Shown piece by piece: positions 1 through 9,450 of a stretch of DNA of 64,000 nucleotides. The notes beneath the pieces are model-generated. The model ran no database searches and was not told the origin of the DNA. It saw only the letters and a list, made by a program, of their open reading frames with translations. A program made the position numbers and the translations under genes. Each line of letters starts with the position of its first letter. Positions within the stretch are counted from its first letter, which is position 1. The stretch comes from Gambelia wislizenii (taxonomy: Eukaryota; Chordata; Lepidosauria; Squamata; Crotaphytidae), in assembly GCA_030847615.1 (NCBI GenBank), contig JAUMIR010000002.1:199003809-199067808 (forward strand), read 5' to 3'.

Positions 1-1023
1 GAGACCCTATCACAACTATGAAAACAACTATGCAGGGTTCATGGGGAGAAGAAAGATATAAAAAGAACCTTTCTGCTTTTAGGACTGAGCTTGCTAACTT
101 TACCATACATTATCTAGGGTGTGCTGGGAGATAGCAGGTTGGTCATTTCCAAAACGTTATTTTTATTTGAACTAGCATCCTAGCAGTGGTTTCTTGCTCT
201 TTTAATGGCACAGGGAGTACCTTTCCTGGGAATATAAGACTCTCAATTTGTAGATATCTCTGTTGCAATGTTGTTCTTTTAAAACTTTATTTCTCCCACC
301 TGCCCAAAAGTCTCCAAATAATAAAAATTAATGCTGTTGAACATTTGCCGGCTGTCTCTTTACATTTCTCTGTTCCCCCTTCGCTGATTACTTAAATCCT
401 GCTATATGGCCTTAGCTTGTAATGTAATAAAAGTAGGTAATTTCCACAGCTACACAAACAGGATGATTGGGAGGAGATTTTGCCCTTCCTTATGTCCTAC
501 TTTTCCTACAACATAAGAGGAGTGGTATTCTTTCAGTTCTGCTTTTAAGACTAACTTATAACACTTTTAGAGTAGCAAGGCTAGTTTGAAGGTGCAGTCT
601 CCCCTTTCAAAATAAACAGGGTCAAGTTCTAAAAATACCATTCTGCTGGTTTGCAACAAGTGCCAACTATGCATAGTGCCAATTACCATAGTGAATGACT
701 GTGATGTCACTCAGACCCATGACCAGAAATGTTTTGTACCTGTTTTAACATTGCTAAAATGTTCTTGTTCCCCTCTAAACACACACACACACTCCAAGAT
801 GTTAACTTTGCAGAACAATCTCTGACAGCAGTAGCTCACAAAAGTCTCAAGTTTAAAGCTTGGAGAAGTTACTTTTGTGGACTACAGCTTCCAGAGGTCT
901 CCAGCAAGCATAACAAAATCTTGTGCACCTGACTCTGCTGGCTAATCAACTAATTTATCTTTCTTGATCTTGGAACGTGAAGTTAAGTCACAAAAGCAGG
1001 AAAACCTTTGATTGAGAGAAATG
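1..1023. other. No gene recognised; diverged intergenic or 5' sequence
   Basis: No exon of a known protein was recognised on either strand and the open frames are short. The only repeat-like piece is near 840-910, with wording (tggagaagttacttttgtggactacagc) seen in MITE copies elsewhere in the window. A missing first ACSF2 exon could lie here or before the window; I cannot show it. Confidence 0.4.
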
Positions 1024-1025
1024 TA

Positions 1026-1255
1026 CAGTGGGCCCTTAGTATCTGTTGGGGTTTGGTTCCAGGACCCCCTGTGGATATCAAAATTCATGGCTGCTTTAAG
1101 TCCCATTATATACAATGGCACAGTAAAATTATAAAAGTGCCTTGTATAAAATGGCAAACAGCACTGTTTGCTTTTTTGATTTTTTTTTTAATATTTTCAA
1201 GCTGTGGATGGTTGAATCCATGGATACAAAATCTGTGGATATGGAGGGTTAACTG
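1026..1255. mobile_element. Tigger/mariner-like MITE with TA target duplication
   Basis: The left end CAGTGGGCCCTTAGTATC and the reverse complement of the right end (CAGTTAACCCTCCATATC) form an inverted repeat, flanked by TA at 1024-1025 and 1256-1257. TA duplication and CAGT termini are typical of the Tc1/mariner-pogo (Tigger) group. There is no transposase frame inside, so it is non-autonomous. The inner text (ggttccaggacccc, ctgtggatat) matches the common Tigger-derived MITE style of vertebrates. Confidence 0.75.
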
Positions 1256-1363
1256 TATGAGTTTGGAGAAAATGTCAAGGCCATAAAGCTGTATACACTG
1301 ATGAGCATTTTTGCATTGTATACTAGTCTTTTTTATATTTCTGTACGTTATATTAATCGTTTC

Positions 1364-3022
1364 TCATTCTAGTGTTTCTAATGGCAAAGTAAAATGTGCA
1401 ACCAGTTCTAGTACTTTCTTTTCTGTATTAATAATCATTGCACTTTCTAAAAAAAAAAAAAAAAAAGCATGAGAGAGGCTCCTAGGTAAATTTTCCTTGG
1501 GTTTTTCGGGCTGTGAGGCATTTCTGGGTCTGGCTGCCCTTGTGATGTCTGATCTGGAGTAACCATTAGCCTGTAGGGCCCAGTTTAGGTGTCTCAGTTC
1601 ATTGTCCAAGTAGTGGGGTTCGCAGATCCTTTTTGCACAGTCTACCAATGTTTTTATTGTGCTTCTTTTTTGTCCTGGGTGATGATTGGCGTTTTTGTGT
1701 AGGTATCTGTCTGTGTGTGGGGGTTTTCTGTATACCTTGTGGCCTAACTGTTGGTTTGGTTTGCGGATGATTAGGACATCCAAGAATGGCAGTGTTCCTT
1801 CCTTCTCTTTTTCCATCGTGAATTGGATATTTGGGTGGATCCTGTTCAGGTGGTTCAGGAATGAATCCAAATCTTCTTCTCCATGGTTCCAAATGGTGAA
1901 AGTGTCATCCACATATTGGAACCATGTTGTGGGCTTTTTTGGTGCTGTTTCCAGGGCTTGCTTTTCAAAATGTTCCATGTAAAAGTTTGCTATCACTGGG
2001 CTCAGGGGGCTGCCCATGGCTACCCCATCTATTTGTTCGTAGAATTCGTTATCCCACTGGAAGTAGCTTGTGGTGAGGCAGTGTTTGAACAAGGCTATGA
2101 TGTCCTCAGGAAATATTTGTTGTATGAGTGCCATGGTGTCCATTATGGGGACTTTGGTTAACTAGGAGACAACATCAAAACTGATCAGTCTGTCTCCAGG
2201 TTTCAGTTCAATGTTGTTGATTTTTTCTATGAAGTGAGTTGAGTCTTTGATGTAGTGAGGGGTTTGTCCTATGTGGGTTTGTAACTGTGTGGCCAGAAAC
2301 TTGGCCAGATCATATGTGGGGGATCCAATGGTGCTCACTATGGGTCGGAGTGGAATGGAATCCTTGTGGATCTTGGGAAGTCCATATAGTCTTGGTGGGA
2401 GAGACTCTGATCTGCATAGATTCTGGTGTATGATTGGTTGAATTGATGAGTTCTTGATCAAGGCATTTGTTTTTCTGGTGATTTTGTTGGTCAGGTCTTG
2501 CTTGAGTATTCTGTATGTTGCAGGGTCCAAGAGTTCCCTTATTTTTTGTCTGTATTTTTCTGTTTCCATGATTACTGTGGCATTGCCTTTGTCTGCTGGG
2601 AAAATAATGATTTCTGGGTCTGCATTGAGATCCTTGATGGATTTTCTTTCTTTTACAGTTATGTTGCTGGGTGGTGGTTTTGCCTTCCTCAGGATCCTAG
2701 CTGTTTCTCCTCTTATCTCTTCTGCCTCTTCCTCTGGGAGACGGTAGAGGGCAGATTCAACATGGGCGATGATGTCTTCAATTGGGATTCTGGTGGTGGT
2801 AACTGCAAAATTGCCTCCTTTGGATAGGATGGATGTTTCTTCTTTTGACAGTTGCTGTTCTGTTAGGTTGATAATAGTCCGTGCTATGTCCAGCTGGGGT
2901 TTCTCTTGGTGTTTGTGGCATTTGTCAAATTTTTGTTTCTGCCTTTCATTGTGAATCACCATATCTTTTTCCATTTTTCTGTAGGTGAGGTTGTCACTTT
3001 TGGCCCAGTCTTGGGTGTTCAT
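1364..3022 (-). pseudogene. Penelope-like reverse transcriptase, broken by one in-frame stop
   Basis: Two open frames in the same register (3022-2162 and 2143-1364) are separated by a single stop at 2162-2164. The first part carries DKGNATVIM, LYGLPKIHK, RPIVSTIGSP and the FDVVS block. The second carries MGSPLSPVIANFY, the catalytic WFQYVDDTF and LPFLDVLI, all typical of Penelope-like RT. The stop falls directly after FDVVS, next to the catalytic aspartate motif, so a full RT cannot be made without readthrough. Upstream (3233-2994) another frame holds the expected N-terminal part (SPQANRIYNGMEKTLL), so a frameshift lies near 3020-3050. The C-terminal end runs into terminal-repeat sequence and then into flanking DNA with a poly(A) run, past the element edge at 1490. 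No GIY-YIG domain follows. Confidence 0.9.
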
Positions 3023-3098
3023 TTTTTGGGTGGGGTGATAATAGCTGCTTGTCTGTGTTGGTCGAGTCGTTGCGGGTGGTGTGTATTCTCTCTCGTAA

Positions 3099-3264
3099 CA
3101 GTGTTTTTTCCATTCCGTTGTAGATCCGGTTGGCCTGTGGGGATTTTAATGTCCTCTTTGCTGTGAGAAAGTGTGGTATGGTTTCTGTGTCTCTGCATCG
3201 TAACAAGAGGACATTAAAACCCCTACAGGCCAACCAGATCTACAACATAATGGAAAAAGCACTG
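3099..3264. repeat. Inverted repeat joining two Penelope 5' pieces head to head
   Basis: Arm 3099-3158 (on the RT strand) and arm 3204-3264 are reverse complements with a few mismatches, separated by about 45 bases. The left arm encodes the start of the RT frame. The right arm leads into the hammerhead region. This is the partial inverted copy often found with Penelope elements. Confidence 0.85.
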
Positions 3265-3331
3265 TTATACATATACTCCCCAACAGGGGTTCACAGCATA
3301 TAAACTCCACACACACACACCTACACAAACA

Positions 3332-3374
3332 TTCTCTGAGGATGCCAGCCACAGATGCAGGCGAAACGTCAGAA
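3332..3374 (+). ncRNA. Hammerhead ribozyme motif, Penelope-type minimal form
   Basis: The sequence shows CTGAGGA (3336-3342, matching the CUGANGA core), stem II TGCC (3343-3346) with GGCG (3360-3363), GAA (3363-3365), a two-pair stem III AC/GT (3366-3369) without a loop, and C at 3370 as the cleavage-site nucleotide. Stem I is TTCT (3332-3335) with AGAA (3371-3374). All core nucleotides are present. Very short stem III is known for hammerheads of Penelope-like elements, which are thought to work as dimers. Activity is inferred only. Confidence 0.7.
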
Positions 3375-3697
3375 AGAAATTATTCCAGAACACAGCCTTA
3401 CAGCCCGGAAAAAAACCAAGGAAAATCTATGGATGCCGGCTGTGAAAGCCTTCGGCTCCTAGGTAATTTTAGTGTCCTGTGTGGAAATTAAGGAAGAAAA
3501 GAGGAAATGTTGACTTCGTTTGGCAGGTTTGACAACATTAGGTAGAGATGCAGTATCACAAGATGCATATTGTAACATTTTGATCCCATCACATACTATG
3601 CCTGCATGCCACAGTTAAAAGCTTAACCTTTGAAAATGTGTGAGTGTAGCTTGGTAGTGAAGAAAATGGCAGTTTGATTCTTATTCTCCCTGCCAGA

Positions 3698-3720
3698 GAT
3701 ATATATATATATATATATAT
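3698..3720. repeat. (TA)n microsatellite
   Basis: About eleven AT units in a row. Confidence 0.95.
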
Positions 3721-3968
3721 CAAAAGCAACTCTGCAAATAAAAAATGTTACCAAAAACTGGTGCTGAATATGAAGAATGACAAGGGCAATAGAAACAATT
3801 GCAGAAAGTGAAGAAATCCATTATATACTGACCATGGACCTGGCAAAAAATCCTGCGTTATTGCTCTGTGGTGCAGTGGAACAAAATCCCAGCAGTGGAG
3901 CAAAAAGAAAAAATGATTAAGATCTTGGGGGGGGGGGGCAGCAGCTAGATGAGAAATTTGTCCAGCCA

Positions 3969-4190
3969 TCACACTGTACTGTTATAGCGCTATTATCCCA
4001 TTTAACTGCTCCTGCTGTCTCTTGTGCAGTCCTGGGATTTGCAGTTTAGGGAGGGGCATTTACAACTCTCAGCCAGAGCTCTTAGGCCTCTCTAAACTAC
4101 AAATCCCAGAATTCCACAGGATGTAGCCATAGCAGTTAAGGTGGAATAATAGCAGTATAACAGTCTAGTGTGACACTATTGTTGGTCACA
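3969..4190. mobile_element. Palindromic MITE
   Basis: The left part (cacactgtactgttatagc...ttaactgc) is the reverse complement of the right part (gcagttaaggtgg...ctagtgtgac), over about 45 bases per arm. The centre has the 'ctacaaatcccagaattcc' text also present in the MITE at 9762-9984. No coding capacity. Edges are approximate because no clear target duplication was found. Confidence 0.6.
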
Positions 4191-4329
4191 CAACTAAGAG
4201 AGGAAACAGAACAAGTCTGGAAAGAAGATTTGAAAGCCACTCCAAGAACAACTGTAGCTGTACAATAAAAAAACTAGATGGAGTAGGGAAAACAGCAAAT
4301 GAAGCATTGAATATGAGTGGCTGACAACA

Positions 4330-4965
4330 ACATGGTGTAAAAGAAGCTTAAGAAGTTATTTTAGGCTTGAAAATAGAGGTGGAAATACTTGACAATGGAG
4401 GCAGAAGCATGAATTTAAGATTCACAAATTTGCATGAAAAAGAAGAAAATCACAATATGGCTTTAACTTTATAGTAGAATGTTGAATGAGATCAGTCCAA
4501 ATGTGAAGCTTTCAGCAGAAGATGTGGAAAGAGTACACAGAGCTCTAACCTATTCAGGATTGGATCTGGCATGCCCTAGAGATGTAATAGTATGCTTTGC
4601 AAGGTACATAAAAAGGTAGAAATACTTTAAGCTTTGAACAACCTACAAGAAATCATTTACGTATAATGGTATGAAAATCCTAGTCTTCCAAAACATCTCA
4701 CAAGAGACATTTAAAAAATCTCACTGTGAAACTATACAAGAAGAGACTACAAAATGTTAAAATCAGCTACAAATGGGGTTATCCCTTTCGTACTCATATT
4801 CAGCGAGGAGACAAGATCTGTCAGCTAGCAATGAGATGCAGGCAGAAAAACTATGTGTAACTCTGAAAATAAAAATCCCAGGGAGACAAATCAAAAAACC
4901 CCTTACCCAGAGGGAAAATTGCCAGCTGCAGCAGCCATTCCCTACCGTGCATGAAAACACAGAAC
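4330..4965 (+). pseudogene. L1 LINE ORF1 remnant
   Basis: Broken reading frames give the order of an L1 ORF1 protein: a LENRGR-like / LRFTNLHEK region, then an EDVERVHRAL motif, ACPRDVIVCFARY, a TYNGMKILVFQNISQET segment and a tail ending near a QKK stretch. Frames change and stops occur between these pieces, so it is dead. The order fits the RRM and C-terminal domain of L1 ORF1p, which coats L1 RNA. No matching ORF2 follows; a Harbinger-like element begins at 5080. Confidence 0.7.
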
Positions 4966-5079
4966 AGAAGAAAAGAGAAGATTTGAGCAGATGCCAGCTT
5001 TAAGACACAAAGGAAATGCTCACCAAAACAACCCTGCCTCAAAGCAATAAGCAGGCTCTATGATGATAACCAAGATTAT

Positions 5080-6309
5080 GGACTTTTTCAGATGAAAGAT
5101 TTCTACCGCGGTAGTAATAGAACAAGCATTCGTGTAGTTGTTGCACAACAGTCTCAACAGCGTTTGGACATGCTGTTTTTGCGTAACAGTAACAGCGTTT
5201 TCTTTTCAAACACCATAATATCCTGTTCCTGTTACGCTACAAATAACAATTTTAAACTTACCTTTTCACGCTAACTCCTTTCGGAAAGGATACATTTGCG
5301 TTGCAGCGCCACGAGAAGGGGACGGGAGCACGCGCAGTAACATCTCCTGTGCGCCATTCTCCATTTTCCTTGATCCTTCCTTGGCTGGACTATATTTTCT
5401 CGTGATAACACATACTTCCATTCTTCCTGAGGGGAGGGCCTTCTATTATCACGTCGGTATTAGTGCTTCATGGGATTTGAAGGCACAGTGATGTTTTAAC
5501 GTGATACGATGGCTACCGAAATCTCTATTTCTTGTGATCTAGCCCTTTTTTGCACCCTGTTATGTGTTTTTGCAAACATTGCTGTGTCTTTTTATGACAT
5601 GGAGGGACGGGGAAAAACTTGGCTGCAATCCATTATACATGTGTTCTGTTTCCTGACATCAAAAAAGAGGAAGGTGTCAATTGGGAGACGACTTCGTAGA
5701 CATGTGAGAGCATCCTCTGTGACAGATGTTCTTGCCTGGTTGGGGACCACACCTGCACCTCGACGTTGGTGGGTGCGCCTACGTAAAAGGGCAGGATGGT
5801 GGAATGAGGAGGTGCTTACAAAGTGGGACAATGATATGTGGGTTAAAAATTTGGGTTAAATGACATGTGGGTTAAAAATGGAGCAGGGAAGCTAAAGTTA
5901 GCAGCAAAAAAATAACGAAAAGTAACGTAACTACTTGCAAAGAGAAAAATCAGACGTGTACCTCGGTTCTAGTTCGCTGTATTGGTTGCGCCACTTTTTG
6001 AAAAGTAGGCGTGACAAAAAGGCAACATCCGGATGAATGCTTTCGTCAGCAGGGGGAGGAGAGTTAGGGCAAACGGGACGATAAAATATAATGCTGGTAT
6101 CACAGTCTGTTTCGGACACAATTATATATCGTTGCAGCCACGGAATAAAGTTTTATTAACGACTGTCCAGCGTTAATAAAATATGACGGAGTTACGCGCA
6201 ACAGAAATAGAATGATAACAGAAATGTGGAGACGTCATACAAAACTGGCGATATGTAACAATACTGTAATGATGTTGTTCCGCTAAATTTCACCTGTCCG
6301 AAAAAGTCC
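5080..6309 (+). mobile_element. PIF/Harbinger-like DNA transposon, internally deleted
   Basis: Both ends read GGACTTTTTC(A/G)GA inward, and TAT flanks the block at 5077-5079 and 6310-6312. A 3-bp target duplication fits the PIF/Harbinger superfamily. It holds a 116-residue frame (5509-5859) resembling the region just before a Harbinger nuclease; the catalytic part is absent. At 5828-5880 a short piece (atgtgggttaaaaat) is duplicated right where the frame stops. It shares the GGACTTTT ends with elements at 29396 and 49134. Confidence 0.7.
5509..5859 (+). pseudogene. N-terminal fragment of a Harbinger-like transposase
   Basis: A 116-residue open frame inside the transposon. Near its end it has RRWWVRLRKRAGWW and, slightly later, a WDNDMWVKN stretch. 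From my knowledge of the family, a tryptophan-rich 'RWWVR ... W' region followed by a 'W.. FRMS' block precedes the DDE nuclease of Harbinger transposases. The frame stops where that block should begin, so no nuclease is encoded. The N-terminal half contains a hydrophobic run (ALFCTLLCVFANIAV) and a basic KKRK patch of unknown role. The upstream stretch has no clear second gene (Myb-like) of an autonomous Harbinger element. Identification rests on motif similarity only. Confidence 0.5.
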
Positions 6310-6312
6310 TAT

Positions 6313-7776
6313 GACTCAAAAACTTAATACTGACTTTGAAAAAAAGGCAAATGACTAGATTTAAAGTTTAATTTTAAAAGGGTTGGTGGTTCAAGGACAT
6401 GTTGAGAAGTAAAAAGCTATTTTGAACAAGAGATCTTGGGCATGTTACCCAAAGAGGTCTTGGAAATTCCAAGAAAATATCGAGTTTCTAATATGTTGGG
6501 GAAATTAGTAGCAGCTCAACCTTAGCAATGTGAAAGGGGGCAACAAAGAAAGGGATCTTTATGCCAACTTTACCCCTACTAACTCTGAACAGACACACAC
6601 AAACATAAAATGAAATATTAGCAATGATATTTATTTAAAAAATAAAAATAATAACAACAAGCACACACACATTCATACAAAAGCATTCACACAAGACCAC
6701 TAGGAATGGAAGGAGAGAGAGATAGCGAGAGGGATAGATAGGGAGGTTTCTGGAGTGATACAACACCTGTCTTGTAGTCTGAAGTCACCAAGCAGACCGG
6801 AGTCTGGAGTGGCTAACACAGAGTAACGGAATATCCCCAAGCAAAGGTTCTGTGTGCAACGAGGCATGATTTGTGGCTGGTGTTTATACCAAAAATATGC
6901 CCTCAAGTGAGGAAGTTTCATGGGTTGAAACAATAGATTGCACAATGAGTTCCAGGAAAGCTCCTGGTCTTGACAATAGGTGTCTGAAGATGCTAATGTG
7001 TTGCAAACTGCCTTAAATGTCTTAGTGATTAGATTTACAAAGCTTGAGGTGCCTCTTTGATGGCTAGGTGATTAGGAAAGGGAAGCTTGATACCTTCAAA
7101 CAAAGGAATACTCCATCTTCTTAATGGAATCATCTGTAGAGAGCACTCCAGTTTAAGTGAAATATTTTTATTAGAAATAACACAAAGTGAACACACACAC
7201 ACAACACATATGCCTAAGAACCATACAAGGCTACAGCAGAGTAAAGACAGGAAGATTAGATAGAGGGAGAGATTTGGGAATATAGGGCAATAGTTACCAG
7301 TCTTGGAGAGAAGAGTTTCGTGTAGTGAAGATAATCAGACAGGCATGTGAGAGTCGCACAGGAAGTTTTCCCATACAGATAAGTGTTCATTCCTCACACG
7401 TCCGTTCCCACAGCTGCCTCTCAGACTTAATCTAGGTATGCTAGCCAGCTGCGTTTAGCCAGCTCACTGCTAGCCCCTGCAGGCTGTAGCACGTTATATC
7501 ATGCCATCTCTTTACAGCATAAATTTCCTGTGATTAGATGTCCCATCACCCTGACACTTCCCACCATGGCAGGGAAAGCAGGGGACAACGGAGCTTTTCT
7601 CCAGCTCTCCAGGCATGGAACACAAACCATATGAAATCCAACCAACATTCTAACAATTATGATTATTTAAGTTTTACATAAGGTTTATTTCCAAATTACG
7701 ACATTTGCACAAGATGGGCATAGCTGCACCAAGACCTGAAGTCTTATCTCAATAGTCTTAAAAATGGGCCTTTTCA
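6313..7776. other. No gene recognised; low-complexity intergenic or intronic DNA
   Basis: Two stretches share a layout of a (CACA)n run followed by purine-rich text (around 6590-6960 and 7160-7500), hinting at a diverged repeat family I cannot name. No exon or transposon protein was seen. Confidence 0.35.
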
Positions 7777-7842
7777 TAGAATCATAGAATTGTAGAGTTG
7801 GAAGAGACCACAAGGGCCATCTAGTCCAACCTCCTGCCTGAA
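7777..7842 (-). mobile_element. CR1 LINE 3' end fragment
   Basis: Text atagaatcatagaattgtagagttgg...ccatctagtccaacc is the 3' terminus of CR1 read on the - strand, with the octamer-like tail at the left. It is only about 65 bp, a severely 5'-truncated copy. Confidence 0.8.
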
Positions 7843-8950
7843 TGGTCTGCTCTCCAACATAAGGTACCTCTGCTTTTGCAATTCTTTGACTCTTCAGGCT
7901 AAACACCACTTCTTCATGATAAGAAGTGTTACTTTCCATAGATTTCTCCAGTCCCTCATTCTTCTGTCAAATGCTAATTCCTTCTGTCTCCACAAGTGTT
8001 CTTGAGACCTTTTCCAGCTACTTCTCTTTTGCAATTCTTCCACTCGCCAAACCAGTCTATTCACTTCTATGAATATTGTTGCTTTATATAAACTTCTTTG
8101 GCCCCTCACTCTTCTATCCAGTAATAGTTCCCTCTTGAGCTTAGTGCAACCATTTAAAAAAATTAATAGAAATCTAAGGAGGCATTTTAAGGTTCTTTGT
8201 CCAAATTCTATTTTTAATCAAAATGGTGGTAGCTTAGTGTCCTCAATAATGCCTAACCCTTCCCATCATTGCCAAAACTACTAGCATTCTCAGAACCATC
8301 AATGGGTAGCTCATCCTTCAGTTCTTTCTGGACAACAAAGTAATCGGTAATGCCTAAGTAGCTTGAGGCTTTTGTCCCATTAATTAATTTTGAACAAACA
8401 CCAAGAAACCTGAGGATGGTCTATGTCAATAGAAGTTTTCTAACTATTTGGAACCAACCAGGATGTGAAGTCCTATGGCACTCCTTTATTTTGAAACCAG
8501 GCAATTATAATTATTTATGCTCCAGTTTTCTTTTTTTTTGGCACAGTTGCCTACCCCTGCTCTAGGGGTAAAGAGCATTGCAGACATCCTGATATTTATG
8601 AGGGCTGAATCCACAAAGCTGCCCAATGCAGATATAGCTTACTCTGCTAATAAGGATAAGATCCTGGGGACAGCCAAGGAGTTTGGTGAGCTGGAAGGCT
8701 GTAGATATCATTTTCCACATTCAGATTTGAGCGCAAAAGGTGAGTGGAGTTGTATGTCACCCCATCCCCTGGTGAAACTTTTTTTAAAAAATCACATGGC
8801 CAGCATGTGTAGACAGTCATATTTCCCATTGTTTATTTGTGGTGATGCTGTTGAGCTCCATTTGATTGTAGTAAAGAAGTCATAACACACTTTGATTCTT
8901 GATCTTCTGCCAGTTTTGCTATTTCAGATTCTCACCTCTTCTCTTTGCAG
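7843..8950. other. No gene recognised before the first visible ACSF2 exon
   Basis: No repeat or exon could be named. The last part carries the branch and polypyrimidine region of the intron that ends at 8950 (ttctctttgcag). Confidence 0.4.
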
Positions 8951-9146
8951 TGCTCTGCAAACTGATGTGCGCCCTGCCACTCCTACAACAAACAAAAGCT
9001 ATCTCACTGGGGTGTCGGACATTCCACTCCTCTCCAAAACTGTGGATCAGTGCCTGGAGGAGACAACCCACCGGTATCCTGAACGAGAAGCCTTGATATT
9101 CTCCACAGAAGGGATTCGAAAGACTTTTGCCCAATTTAAACAAGAG
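8951..9146 (+). CDS. ACSF2: ACSF2 exon a (first visible)
   Basis: Begins after ttctctttgcag and ends before gtaggt. It enters in phase 2 (one base completes the previous codon) and leaves in phase 0. It encodes the [23 protein letters not shown] block. A preceding exon must exist because the entry phase is not 0 and no start codon belongs here. Confidence 0.93.
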
Positions 9147-9415
9147 GTAGGTAACCAATTCACTTGTCACTCCATCTACCCTGCTTGAGTAGATTATTTG
9201 TCATCCCAGAATTACATTATATAGAGTATCAACAGAATATTGAAACTGAGATTAGAAAATTACTGGCAAATATGGGTATGTTGAAAGCAAAAGTAAATAA
9301 CCATTATTTTAAAACAGTGGTTGTTAACCTTTTCTTTACTAGGGACCCACATTAAATATCTTTTGTAACACAGACCCCCATGACTTAACTCAAGATTTAA
9401 AAACATACTACTACA

Positions 9416-9450
<35 letters not shown>

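Larger units (their letters stand above)
1490..3453 (-). mobile_element. Penelope-like retroelement, rearranged, with 13-bp TSD
   Basis: A direct repeat GGCTCCTAGGTAA at 1477-1489 and 3454-3466 brackets this block, so it is one insertion with a 13-bp target-site duplication. The - strand carries a Penelope-type reverse transcriptase (1364-3022, one stop inside). Its 3' end stops soon after the RT, and the GIY-YIG endonuclease usual for Penelope elements is not seen. Near the other end a second partial copy lies head to head, giving an inverted repeat (3099-3158 against 3204-3264), followed by a hammerhead-type motif on the + strand. The outermost sequences equal the two ends of the 183-bp element at 22948-23130. 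Confidence 0.85.

Noticed and set aside
1451..1466. Poly(A) run as the tail of the Penelope element
   Set aside because: It lies outside the 13-bp target duplication (1477-1489) and on the wrong side for the RT strand to be its template end.
5592..5831. Antisense frame over the Harbinger-like fragment
   Set aside because: Shadow of the + strand frame, which alone shows a family-like motif.
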